A stretch of DNA of 23,002 nt from CBDCAS01 sp965214015 (GTDB lineage: Bacteria > Pseudomonadota > Gammaproteobacteria > Coxiellales > Coxiellaceae), in NCBI GenBank assembly GCA_965214015.1, contig CBDCAS010000008.1:1-23002 (forward strand), written 5' to 3'. Positions 1 through 7,773 of the stretch are shown here, piece after piece. Position numbers and translations under genes: made by a program. Every line of letters starts with the position of its first letter. The stretch's first letter is position 1. The notes beneath the pieces were generated by a model that worked only from the letters and a program-made list of their open reading frames with translations, had not been told where the DNA came from and did no database searches.

Positions 1-151
1 AAACAGCTTCAGCTAGTTTTTTAGTAAGGGTATTAACAACAATCGTGCGAAAACCGGCAAGATCTGTGGATAACTTTTTATCCAGTATCGCCAAATGAAC
101 TAAATTGTATCCCAAATGACGAGTGGTCCATCTATTTTTTAGTGAACACAT
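1..151 (-). CDS. Unrecognised open frame, runs off the left edge
   Basis: A minus-strand frame opens with ATG at 151 and stays open for 50 codons to the window edge. The peptide begins MCSLKNRWTTRHLGYN and continues with a basic, leucine-rich segment. I recognise no family. There is no convincing Shine-Dalgarno sequence upstream of the ATG, and a stop codon lies about ten codons before it. It lies downstream of the receiver-HPt fragment on the same strand. It could be the start of a real gene or the remnant of one. Confidence 0.3.
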   Translation of the reverse strand, partial: MCSLKNRWTTRHLGYNLVHLAILDKKLSTDLAGFRTIVVNTLTKKLAEAV

Positions 152-180
152 TGAGATTCGATCACAGCGCTTTTATCAAC

Positions 181-909
181 CTATAGGGACTCAAGTGTCT
201 TCAAAGTGGCGTCAAAAGCGTTTTGTACTCGTTGATACAAGAGTTCTAAGACGACTTTGTTGTTAGGGACTTGCTTCACGGCCCTATGAAAGAGAATCAG
301 TGACTGCTCTAAGCGCGGAAGTGCCACATGGCAAAGTGCACCTTTCTGGTGGTGGAGTTCCTCACGGAGTGCTTTGAACTTTTGTTCTTTATAGGTAGTG
401 GCAATGAGTTGTTGGGAGTGTTTAAGATCTTGGATGTAATTGTTTAATAAATTGCGCACAAAGGGTTCGTCTTGATAATATCTTTCTAGACAGGCTTGCC
501 AATCGATCAGAGGTAACGACTCATTGTCGTCTTTGAGGTCGATTTCTTCTTCTTGCTCTTTTTCGTGTTCTTGTTGTTCTTGATCCCAAACCCAGTGTTG
601 TAATAATGGGGTTAATATTTCCTCATCGACTGGTTTGCCAATCACCTTATTCATACCGGCTTTAAAACAGGCTTTGCGATATTCAGGATTTTTAGCATGA
701 CCGGTTAAGCCAATAATAGGCCCTTTCCATCCGTTCTGGCGCAGCTCTTGGGTGACTTCTATACCTGACTTATCGGGTAAGCCAACATCCATAAAAATAA
801 GATCATAGTGTTTTTGAGCGGCTTGATCTAAAGCGGATTGGCCTGTAGCGGCAATATCTGCGGTACAGCCGGCTTGTCGTAAATAATATTGATGAGTATG
901 TGCAATCAA
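181..909 (-). pseudogene. Receiver-HPt phosphorelay protein, N-terminally truncated
   Basis: The 242-residue product is a receiver domain followed by a histidine phosphotransfer (HPt) domain, as at the C-terminal end of hybrid sensor kinases or in stand-alone relay proteins. Visible receiver residues are the phospho-acceptor Asp41 in DLIFMDVGLP, the LTGHAK switch motif and the conserved Lys92 in GKPVDEE. An acidic, Glu-rich linker (about 108-130) leads to the HPt domain, where His187 sits in ELHHQKGALCHV. The first strand with the acidic Mg-binding pair (normally VEDN) is missing: the only start is a TTG at 909, and directly upstream the frame runs into the palindrome at 907-959. The gene therefore appears to have lost its 5' end at that junction and probably cannot bind Mg2+ or be phosphorylated normally. 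Confidence 0.8.
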
Positions 910-959
910 TGGATGGGCACGCCTTTTTTAATCTTTAAAAAAGGCGTGCCCATCCATTG
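907..959. repeat. Perfect 53-bp palindrome at a gene-gene junction
   Basis: Two 25-bp arms (907-931 and 935-959) are exact reverse complements around a 3-nt loop. Each arm starts CAATGGATGGGCACGCC and ends in a T-run or A-run. The run of T lies inside the stem rather than after it, so it does not look like a classical intrinsic terminator. The element forms the junction of two truncated genes, a methyltransferase fragment on the right and the receiver-HPt fragment on the left, both on the minus strand. Twelve bases of the arm, GCCCATCCATTG, recur at 10005-10016. Confidence 0.85.
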
Positions 960-1177
960 CATTGATTGATACATTGAATTAAATTACTCCAACGATGTTT
1001 TAAGGTCACATGATGTAGTACCCAACGAGCAATCACTAAATCAAAGCGTCTCTTTTTTTGTTTGATATCTTGTTCAGAAAGATACTCTATACCTTTACTG
1101 TGGGTTGCATAAGGATCGAAACCATATAATCTAACTTTATGTGCTTTTTTTATTGAGAGTAAGTAGTCATTACCTCT
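935..1177 (-). pseudogene. SAM-dependent methyltransferase fragment
   Basis: This frame has no start codon. It is open from a stop at 1178-1180 and ends inside the palindrome at 935. From about 1144 to 965 it encodes about 60 residues that read as the middle of a class I SAM-dependent methyltransferase: a GFDPYATHS segment (end of strand 2 with the acidic ribose-binding residue) and FDLVIARWVLHHV (motif of strand 4). The Gly-rich motif I and the C-terminal half are both missing. Its upstream end overlaps the stop of the alpha-oxoamine synthase in another frame, so it was joined there by a rearrangement or lost its start. It is not the missing end of the methyltransferase at 5593-6246, which retains this region itself. 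Confidence 0.6.
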
Positions 1178-2376
1178 TTAATGTTTTCACATAGTGAAAA
1201 TATTTGTTGTTTCGTGTGCAAAGCAGAAAGAGCGATTCTTAACATACCATGGTTTTTAGCAACAGTAGGGTACATGGCTGCTGTAACTGCAAAACCTCGT
1301 TGTCTAAGTTTCTTAGTAATTTCTATCGTTTTAAACTCGTCGCCGATAAAAACTCCTCGAATGGGAGAGATTAGTTCTCTATTTACAATATTTCCATGCT
1401 GAAAAATGTCAAAATATTTGACATTTTTCCAGAGTTTTTCTTGAAGTTGATATATTTCATCTGATAAATGAATCTTTGCTGAAGCTATAGATGAATCAAT
1501 GATAGAAAATGGCGGTGGATTACCAAACAAATAGGTGCCACTAAATCTTTTTGTAAAAATTTCATCCGCTTTATTAGAGAAAATAATAGCACCAGAATTA
1601 GTACCAAAACCTTTAGATAAAGAAGCAGATAAAATCAGATTAGGGTGAAATTTATAATCTAATTCTTTTAAAACATATCCTGAACCATAAGTGCCAAAAA
1701 TAGAGGTTCCATGAGCATCATCAAAATAAACATAACCCTCATATTTTTTGGACATTTCGATTAGAAATTTAATGGGAACAAGTCCCCCCATTGAGCCAAT
1801 GCTATCGCTAATAGAAATTGGAGTTTTTTTATCCTTATAAGAGGAATTAAATGATTTTTCTATAAGATCTTTTGATTGAAAATCAACTATTTCTATACTG
1901 CCGAACTGAGATAAAAGCCCTCTATTGATTTGAATAGAGGCATGTACAGATTTATCTAATATAAAATGAGGTCCGTTCTCTTTGAGAGGGAAACTAGGCA
2001 TTTCACCTGATCCTAATAAAGGAAAAACCCCAAGATGGGCAAGATGTAATGAAACAAAAACCGTCGAATATCCATAAAATATTTTATTTAATAAACTTTC
2101 TAGATAAACAAGATTTTCTGTTCTTATTCTAGTTCTTGCTACAGGAAAAGAAACCCCATAACACTCTAAATTTGCTTTACCTGCATTTATAATGCGTTCA
2201 TCAAGGTCTAATCCTAAGTAGGAACAAGAACAAAATTCAACTAATTTTGTATTATCAGTTAATGTTATTATTCTACCTTCTCTTTTTTTTATTATAATTT
2301 CATTAACTATTTCAAAAGCTTTTTTTTGATGTTCTTTGGCAGAAATTATTTTTTTTCTTTGCCAGTTATTGATCAT
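1150..2376 (-). CDS. Alpha-oxoamine synthase (PLP-dependent, CqsA/LqsA/BioF superfamily)
   Basis: A complete 408-residue fold-type I PLP enzyme. Enzymes of this family condense an amino acid with an acyl-CoA with loss of CO2. Visible active-site features are His145 in DKSVHAS (ring stacking), Asp191 in ISDSIGSMGG, FDDAHGTS with Asp220 and His222 (pyridine-nitrogen contact), and the Schiff-base Lys255 in ASLSKGFGTNSG. The start is supported by AAAGAG about seven bases before the ATG. The family includes BioF, Kbl, HemA and the quorum-signal synthases CqsA and LqsA. I favour a signal- or lipid-type synthase because no biotin, threonine or haem genes are present and signalling fragments flank it. 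The usual Gly-rich stretch near residue 75 reads SFPVARTRIRTE, which is unusual for BioF. The exact substrate cannot be read from the sequence. Confidence 0.85.
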   Translation of the reverse strand: MINNWQRKKIISAKEHQKKAFEIVNEIIIKKREGRIITLTDNTKLVEFCSCSYLGLDLDERIINAGKANLECYGVSFPVARTRIRTENLVYLESLLNKIFYGYSTVFVSLHLAHLGVFPLLGSGEMPSFPLKENGPHFILDKSVHASIQINRGLLSQFGSIEIVDFQSKDLIEKSFNSSYKDKKTPISISDSIGSMGGLVPIKFLIEMSKKYEGYVYFDDAHGTSIFGTYGSGYVLKELDYKFHPNLILSASLSKGFGTNSGAIIFSNKADEIFTKRFSGTYLFGNPPPFSIIDSSIASAKIHLSDEIYQLQEKLWKNVKYFDIFQHGNIVNRELISPIRGVFIGDEFKTIEITKKLRQRGFAVTAAMYPTVAKNHGMLRIALSALHTKQQIFSLCENIKEVMTTYSQ

Positions 2377-2602
2377 AATTATCTCTTTAAAAATTTATTT
2401 ATTATTTCTTGTCCTTTTTCTTTTGTAAGGGTTTTTAAATAGAAAATTATCCATTCTCAATTCTAAGCAAGTAGATCGATGGGACGCATTATAATGAGCT
2501 GTAAGTTCTACAATTTTAGTGCTTTTTTATCATTTTTCTACAATATACACATTTTCTACCATAAGTACACTAAAGAGTCTATCTATCACCATACATTTTG
2601 AC
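2377..2602. promoter_or_regulatory. AT-rich upstream region of the synthase with repeated TTCTACAA
   Basis: The 226-bp gap between the kinase fragment and the synthase contains TTCTACAA at 2507-2514 and 2537-2544 and TTCTACCA at 2554-2561. A further TTCTACAA lies at 2609-2616, just inside the kinase 3' end. A TATAAT-like -10 hexamer for the minus strand overlaps about 2488-2494, but no well-spaced -35 is obvious. The repeats could be regulator sites for the synthase or chance in AT-rich DNA. Confidence 0.3.
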
Positions 2603-3061
2603 TTATTGTTCTACAAAATCGTTTGTTAAAGGAATATTAAAAGGTATAGTGCAAATAAACTGAGTTCCTTGGCCAACATCACTTACTAGATCAATTTCTC
2701 CATCCATTTCGTGCATAAATTGCTTTACCACTCGTAATCCTAAGCCAACCCCTTTATAAAGGCCAGTATTAGATAAGGTTAAACGAGAAAACGTCTCAAA
2801 AATATATTCTTTCTTATCATCAGGAATACCTATCCCTGTATCTTCAATAATAAATCGAATTAAGGCAGAATGAGTCGTTTTATTACACAACAATGCTCTC
2901 AATGTGACATGACCCTTTTTTGTGAATTTAATGGCATTACTCATCAAATTGATGAGTATTCGGTGCAATCGATAACGATCTCCCACCAAAACAGGCGGTA
3001 TTGAGGAGTCATAGTGTGTTTTTAGTTCCAATTGTTTTAATTTTGCTGTAGGTAGTTCCAT
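2603..3061 (-). pseudogene. Sensor histidine kinase, ATPase domain only
   Basis: The 152-residue frame is a nearly complete HATPase_c domain: N box HRILINLMSNAIKF with Asn42, G1 box EDTGIGIP (Asp74, Gly76, Gly78), F box IFETFSRL, and G2 box KGVGLGLRVVKQF. The sensor region and the dimerisation/His domain are gone. The frame reads straight out of the IS1111 left end at about 3067, and the first native residues are YRMELPTAKL. It ends with an ordinary stop after a short tail. It lies directly upstream of the alpha-oxoamine synthase on the same strand, so kinase and synthase may once have been a sensor/signal-synthase pair, but that is inference. Without the phospho-acceptor His it cannot act as a kinase alone. 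Confidence 0.85.
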
Positions 3062-3157
3062 GCGGTACTAATGGAATGGTCCCTACCCCCTTTAAACAGG
3101 CTTGGTAATGAGCCAGAATGATTGATGTATCCTTCAACAAAAAGTGGAGAAACCATT

Positions 3158-4177
3158 ATGGATATTACTACATTGGGCATAGACCTAGCAAAGAATGTTT
3201 TTCAACTACATGGTGTTGATGTGAACGGACAACCTAGCTGCAAGAAAAAAGTGTCACGGGAAAAATTAACTGAATTCATTGCCAATTTACCCCCTTGTCT
3301 GATTGGTATAGAAGCCTGCGGAGGATCAAACTTTTGGGCGAGGAAATTTACTGAGTTTGGACACACCATAAAAATTATGGGAGCGCAATTTGTTAAACCC
3401 TATGTTAAATCCAATAAAAATGACGCCTTAGATTCAGAAGCTATTTGTGAAGCAGTCAGAAGACCAACAATGCGATTTGTTGCCATGAAAAGTATTGAAC
3501 AACAAGATATTCAATCTATCCATCGAGTACGTTCACGTATTGTTAAGCAAAGAACAGCCTTAGTTAATCAAATACGTGGTTTGCTAGCAGAATATGGTGT
3601 GGTTGTTGCACAAGGGATATCTCATGTTCGTAAAAGACTGCCTGAAATCATAGAAAACAACGAGAATGAACTAAGTGCTACCGGAAGACAACTATTTAAT
3701 GAGCTACTGTGTGAGTTACGTGCCTCAGATGAACGTATTGAACAATATGATCATCAGGTAGAAATGATTTGTAGAAATAATAAAACGTGTCAACGACTAC
3801 TCAAAGTAGAAGGTATTGGCCCACTTACTGCCACAGCTTTAGTCGCTACCATCGGCGATGCAAAACTATTTAAAAATGGGCGCGAAATGTCGGCCTTTAT
3901 TGGGCTCGTACCTAAGCAATATTCTTCGGGTGGTAAAACTCGGTTGATGGGTATTAGTAAGCGAGGTGATAAATATTTACGATGTTTATTGATTCATGGT
4001 GCTAGAGCTGCTATGAGTCGATGTAAAAATCTATCCAATAAGAAATCCAAATGGTTAGAGGATTTAATGGCGAGAAGAGGCAAAAACAGGGCCACTGTAG
4101 CATTAGCCAATAAAAACGTGAAAATAATGTGGGCCATTATGGCAACGGATGCAACTTACAACCCATGCCATAATTAA
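3158..4177 (+). CDS. IS110/IS1111-family transposase (DEDD recombinase)
   Basis: A 339-residue protein from ATG 3158, which follows GTGGAGAAACC; an upstream in-frame ATG at 3122 would add 12 unlikely residues. The N-terminal RuvC-like DEDD domain starts TTLGIDLAKNVFQLHG (first Asp) and continues with IGIEACGGS (Glu) and KSNKNDALDSEAI (the Asp pair). A coiled segment follows. The C-terminal Transposase_20 domain has LKVEGIGPLTATALVATIGD and the region with the catalytic Ser, FIGLVPKQYSSGGKTRLMG. Length and domain order are normal, so the protein looks intact. In this family a non-coding RNA made by the element selects donor and target DNA. The last 27 codons are repeated downstream by the tandem duplication. 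Confidence 0.93.
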   Translation: MDITTLGIDLAKNVFQLHGVDVNGQPSCKKKVSREKLTEFIANLPPCLIGIEACGGSNFWARKFTEFGHTIKIMGAQFVKPYVKSNKNDALDSEAICEAVRRPTMRFVAMKSIEQQDIQSIHRVRSRIVKQRTALVNQIRGLLAEYGVVVAQGISHVRKRLPEIIENNENELSATGRQLFNELLCELRASDERIEQYDHQVEMICRNNKTCQRLLKVEGIGPLTATALVATIGDAKLFKNGREMSAFIGLVPKQYSSGGKTRLMGISKRGDKYLRCLLIHGARAAMSRCKNLSNKKSKWLEDLMARRGKNRATVALANKNVKIMWAIMATDATYNPCHN

Positions 4178-4829
4178 TTAAGTAGTAGTCATTCTTACTT
4201 TGAGTGACCAATATAGTTGTTTTAGAAAATTGCTAGTCAATGAAAAGAAAGATGATAACCAGGTTGATCCTGCTTTTAACAAAACCTGATTTGCGACAAG
4301 GCTATTATAAGCCGTGGTTCTGTTAAGGAGTTAAAAGCGCGCATATTCCATCTGGGCTCGAGTGAATAAACCACTCACTCATAAGAAGCCGTATATATGT
4401 ATGCAATTATCTTTTGGTTATTATTTTCGAACATTGTCTTGCAAATCGGTAGGGACCATATATGTAGCATTAGCCAATAAAAACGTGAAAATAATGTGGG
4501 CCATTATGGCAACGGATGCAACTTACAACCCATGCCATAATTAATTAAGTAGTAGTCATTCTTACTTTGAGTGACCAATATAGTTGTTTTAGAAAATTGC
4601 TAGTCAATGAAAAGAAAGATGATAACCAGGTTGATCCTGCTTTTAACAAAACCTGATTTGCGACAAGGCTATTATAAGCCGTGGTTCTGTTAAGGAGTTA
4701 AAAGCGCGCATATTCCATCTGGGCTCGAGTGAATAAACCACTCACTCATAAGAAGCCGTATATATGTATGCAATTATCTTTTGGTTATTATTTTCGAACA
4801 TTGTCTTGCAAATCGGTAGGGACCATATA
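4096..4829 (+). repeat. Exact tandem duplication of 367 bp (IS1111 3' end)
   Basis: Bases 4096-4462 are repeated at 4463-4829. The unit holds the last 27 codons of the transposase, the whole 3' non-coding region and the right inverted repeat (4448-4459 and 4815-4826). The junctions share TGT within the similar sequences TGTAGCA (inside the transposase gene) and TGTCGCA (start of the following IS6 element). This suggests a microhomology-mediated duplication. The duplication also creates a spurious small open frame at 4362-4544. Confidence 0.93.
4178..4447 (+). ncRNA. Candidate IS1111 guide (bridge/seek) RNA region
   Basis: The 3' non-coding part of the IS, where IS1111-group elements carry their guide RNA, can form nested stems. 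An outer 9-bp stem pairs GCTTTTAAC (4272-4280) with GTTAAAAGC (4330-4338). Inside it AAAACC can face GGTTCTGTT, and the apical hairpin is GGCT-ATTATA-AGCC. An exact second copy lies at 4639-4705 in the tandem repeat. The location and structure are visible; the RNA itself and its ends are inferred. Confidence 0.45.
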
Positions 4830-5628
4830 TGTCGCAGACTTGGGGTGTATGTTAGGATTTCGGCTTGTGTGTTTGGAAATGGAGCGTAATAGAATGATGA
4901 GTTTTAAAGGGCGCCATTTCAAAGCCCCGCTTATTCTGATGGCGGTACGCTGGTATGTAGCTTATGCGCTGAGCTATCGTGATATTGAAGAACTGATGAA
5001 AGAACGCGGTGTTAGAGTGGATCATTCCACTCTGAATCGCTGGGTTGTGAAGTACTCATCGTGTCTTGAAGCACAATTTTCCAAGCGATATAAGCATAAA
5101 GTCGGCAGTAGCTGGCGAATGGATGAGACGTATGTAAAAATTAAAGGGGCATGGTGTTACCTTTATCGCGCGGTGGATAAATCGGGTGCAACGATTGATT
5201 TCATGCTGTCTAAACATCGTGATGAACTCTCTGCAAAACGCTTTTTTAATAAAGCGATTGGCTATTCTGGCAAACCAGAAAAGGTTACCATTGATAAAAG
5301 TGGGGCAAATAACGCAGCCCTTAAAACAATTAATGAAAGGTTGCCAGAATCGGGTAAAATTGAAATTAGACCCATTAAATATTTAAATAATATTATTGAG
5401 TCAGATCATCGGTTTATTAAAAAAATCACTAAGCCAATGATGGGTTTCAAAGCATTTCACTCGGCTAAGGCAACCCTACTTGGGATTGAATTACATCACA
5501 TGCTTCGTAAAGGACAACATATCCATTCTGAGACTAGTTCTATTCATCAGCAATTTTATGCCCTCGCCACCTAGTTACGTCCAGAATAAGATTCATCCTT
5601 TTCTCATCATAAAGTTGCGACACAACCC
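4830..5628 (+). mobile_element. IS6-family insertion sequence, left end damaged
   Basis: The right end is CATAAAGTTGCGACACAACCC, finishing near 5628 (the last 20 bases are the likely inverted repeat). The matching left end should begin GGGTTGTGTCGCA; only TGTCGCA followed by GACTT is present at 4830, directly after the duplicated IS1111 end. About six terminal bases of the left repeat therefore appear lost. A second, truncated copy of the element lies at 17131-17510 and has the same right end. Confidence 0.75.
4894..5574 (+). CDS. IS6-family transposase (DDE)
   Basis: A 226-residue protein from ATG 4894, preceded by GGAG nine bases upstream; the open frame extends further back but only into the IS1111 repeat. 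The sequence starts MMSFKGRHFKAPLILMAVRW, typical of IS6/IS26-like transposases, with the helix-turn-helix at SYRDIEELMKERGVRVDHST. The DDE residues are visible in WRMDETYVKIKG, VTIDKSGANNAA and NNIIESDHRFIKK. Length is normal for the family (about 230). Replicative IS6 elements promote deletions and cointegrates, which fits the truncations on both sides. The damaged left inverted repeat may prevent movement of this copy. Confidence 0.92.
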   Translation: MMSFKGRHFKAPLILMAVRWYVAYALSYRDIEELMKERGVRVDHSTLNRWVVKYSSCLEAQFSKRYKHKVGSSWRMDETYVKIKGAWCYLYRAVDKSGATIDFMLSKHRDELSAKRFFNKAIGYSGKPEKVTIDKSGANNAALKTINERLPESGKIEIRPIKYLNNIIESDHRFIKKITKPMMGFKAFHSAKATLLGIELHHMLRKGQHIHSETSSIHQQFYALAT

Positions 5629-6246
5629 TTGCTCTATGGTATTTTGACTGCCATGAATGTGGTAATCTGGAACAATAGCATTAAGCACGTTGACACCCTC
5701 TTGATTAGTCGGAAAGAAACTAGTTACCACAAGTTCTCCGCCAGGTTTCAATACACGGGTAGCTTCTTCTGAAAAGCTCTCTATAGAAGAAAAATGTTGA
5801 GCTGCTTCCACAGAGATAATTCTATCGAAAGAATTATCGGTAAATGGCATACTTTCAGCTTCACCGATTGTAAACCGTAGTTTTCCAGCTTTAATTTCTA
5901 AAGCTTGGAATTTTTTGGCCCTTGCAATTTGCTCTGGAGAAACATCTAGACCAATGACTAGCTTTGGATGATAAGTGTTAGAGATAAAGGAACTCCCATA
6001 TCCAAGGCCACAACCTATTTCCAATAGGCTATGCTTTTTAAGAATTTCAGCAAGATCACTAACTACCCTATACATTTCTTTAGAAGAGGCCTCTCTTTCT
6101 TCTGATGATATTGTATTGCTTTTAATAAAGCGATTATTCCAGTAACCAAAGTTGATAAACCCTCCCTGAAAAATAGGTAGCTTTGATAGGTCTGCTTCAC
6201 CATACATTTGCTTTATTGAATCAGGATTTATTTTCCTATAATCCAC
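5593..6246 (-). pseudogene. SAM-dependent methyltransferase truncated by IS6
   Basis: A class I methyltransferase: GGFINFGYWNN near residue 35, motif I LLEIGCGLGYGSSF (about 74-87), the acidic end of strand 2 in VIGLDVSPEQ, FDRIISVEAAQHF (motif at strand 4) and RVLKPGGELVVTSFF. This pattern fits the small-molecule/O- or C-methyltransferase group. Native sequence ends near 5629 at HGSQNTIEQ; the last 11 residues, GLCRNFMMRKG, come from the IS6 terminus. The family would need about 50-70 more residues, so the C-terminal substrate-binding part is lost. The listed start is GTG 6246 without a clear ribosome site. The frame stays open another 74 codons upstream with no ATG, GTG or TTG, so the true 5' end may also be damaged. 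Confidence 0.82.
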
Positions 6247-6984
6247 TTGCTTACTGTTTATAGTTGATTCATTTGGCCAAGCTAGTTTTAAATTAGAAAG
6301 GCCTAATTTTTTTAAAGCGTTTGTTCTTGAGTAGTTGAAGCGGGAAGCAGCTTGACTCGCTGAGCAGCTCGAATGGTATCTAAAATGGGATGGACGAATT
6401 AATACAAGAGTAGGATTATTATTGCTGGGATTAAAAAAACTAGTAAATAAATTTTTTTTAAAAAAAAACTATATTGTTTCAATTTCACTTCTCCTAAATT
6501 ACAAGAAAATGATCTTTAATATTCAAGATGTACAATAGATGTTATTTAATTTAAAAGTGGATACATAAGATTCTATTTCAGGTTGTTGTGCATAAAATGC
6601 TGATATTGGCATGGTACCAAATCCAATGGGATGAATAGGGGTCTCATTTTTTGTTGTTATCTGAATCATAAGATCTCTCGCAGAATGTTTTAAATTGAAG
6701 TGCAGCGGTTCTATTGGCTAAGGTCCACTTTATCGCGACGCAGGAGTATGCTACTTCATTGCAAAGTTGTCTATAAAGTAGAAGGGCTGAATTTATTTTG
6801 GTGACTTATGATATGTCTCTTAGAGATTGCCTGTGCCAATTTTGTTCAACCGATAAGATTTATGAGTATAACATGGTCAAAATATTTGCTGCTGTTTAAA
6901 AATTTTGCTATGTTAATGATGATTAAAAAATCTTTTTGATCAATGTATTAGGATAAATTTTTTTCATAACGAGACAATAAACAA
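6247..6984. other. 738-bp non-coding stretch with gene remnants
   Basis: No intact gene is seen. On the minus strand, 6399-6482 can encode a 27-residue hydrophobic peptide (MKQYSFFLKKIYLLVFLIPA and on) starting at a TTG eight bases after AGGAG. After its stop, the same frame continues 28 codons (FVHPILDTIRAAQRVKLLPA and on). This looks like the signal-anchor start of a decayed membrane protein. Also on the minus strand, 6523-6669 (start ATG 6669; frame open back to 6722) encodes about 48 residues including TPIHPIGFGTMPISAFYA, which I do not recognise. Bases 6723-6984 are the leader of the next gene and show no clear promoter. Confidence 0.35.
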
Positions 6985-7773
6985 ATGACAGCTCTGCAAA
7001 ACCTTGAATTTCGTTCTCAATGCAATCCTTTTCCTTCAAATACACGAGTGCTGTTATTTATTGATCATCCCATAGTGCTCACCTGTCTTCGCTATTGGTT
7101 GGCAGATACCTCATGTGATGCCGTCAGCACTGAAGAAGAGGCCGTTCAGAAAATACAGCAAACCGACTACGATCTTATTTTTATGACCCTTCAATGGTCA
7201 GTGGAATGCAGTGTACAAAGGATCCGCGCAATTCGAGCCCAATACGCAGATCCCTTTGATCCGCCGTTAATTGCACTGACCACAGACAATGAGCCTGCAG
7301 TTCGTAATGATTTCTTCAGGGCAGGGGCTCGCCTTGTGATTAGAGCCTCATTGAATGCCTCAATACTACAGCGATTGTCTGAGTGTTTTTTGACACCTCT
7401 TCCCAATCTGCCACAAACTGTTTTTGATTATGCGGCCAGTATCTATCAAATGGGTTATTCAATGGAGCAGAGTGAGAGGTTAATACATGTACTCTATACA
7501 GAGCTTAATATCACCCTGTCTGAAATAGTAGCCGCAGAGCAATCACAAGATCTAACGCGCTATCGCGATCAACTGATACATACTTTAGAGACTGTAAGCT
7601 GTGTAAGACTTCCAGAGCTAGAAGAACTGGTGGAGCAGGCTTTACTGGCGTTGGGACAATCGTTCGATATCACTTATATTTGGAACGCTTGTATTGAAAT
7701 ACAAAAGGCACTGCAGCGGATTTTAAATCAACTGCTGGAGATAAAAAGTAAACTTTTTTCCTTGAGGGCATAG
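6985..7773 (+). CDS. Degenerate receiver-HPt protein (pseudo-receiver)
   Basis: A 262-residue two-domain protein paralogous in layout to the fragment at 181-909. Residues 20-135 follow the receiver fold: RVLLFIDHPIVLTCLRYWLA, DLIFMTLQW and LIALTTDNEP. The phospho-acceptor Asp is replaced by Thr68, and the conserved Lys region GKP reads RAS (121-122), so phosphorylation at the usual site is not possible. The C-terminal four-helix region (about 145-260) resembles HPt: His199 in QLIHTLETVSCVRLPEL aligns with the HPt His of the other copy, but the usual Lys-Gly after it is missing. It stands alone on the plus strand and converges on the AlbA_2 gene. A phosphorylation-independent adaptor role is possible. 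Start is ATG 6985 with only a weak ribosome site. Confidence 0.7.
   Translation: MTALQNLEFRSQCNPFPSNTRVLLFIDHPIVLTCLRYWLADTSCDAVSTEEEAVQKIQQTDYDLIFMTLQWSVECSVQRIRAIRAQYADPFDPPLIALTTDNEPAVRNDFFRAGARLVIRASLNASILQRLSECFLTPLPNLPQTVFDYAASIYQMGYSMEQSERLIHVLYTELNITLSEIVAAEQSQDLTRYRDQLIHTLETVSCVRLPELEELVEQALLALGQSFDITYIWNACIEIQKALQRILNQLLEIKSKLFSLRA

Larger units (their letters stand above)
3068..4462 (+). mobile_element. IS110-family (IS1111 group) insertion sequence
   Basis: One transposase gene is bracketed by 12-bp subterminal inverted repeats, ATGGTCCCTACC at 3076-3087 and GGTAGGGACCAT at 4448-4459. Such repeats, together with a short 5' and a longer 3' non-coding region, mark the IS1111 group. 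Outer boundaries are approximate. A 22-bp copy of the left end at 19957-19978 shares bases 3068-3089, which supports a left end at or near 3068. The element cut the sensor kinase gene. Its right end is followed by a tandem copy of its own last 367 bp and then by the IS6 element. Confidence 0.8.

Noticed and set aside
907..959. Reading the palindrome as an intrinsic terminator
   Set aside because: The T-run is inside the stem and no T-tail follows the GC stem on either strand.
1181..1402. Plus-strand frame over the alpha-oxoamine synthase, and similar antisense frames at 7191, 8468, 8541, 8778, 9135, 10742 and 16046
   Set aside because: All are shadows of well-supported genes on the other strand.
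4362..4544. A 60-codon open frame on the plus strand
   Set aside because: It is created by the tandem duplication: IS1111 non-coding sequence joined to the repeated transposase C-terminus. No ribosome site or independent homology.
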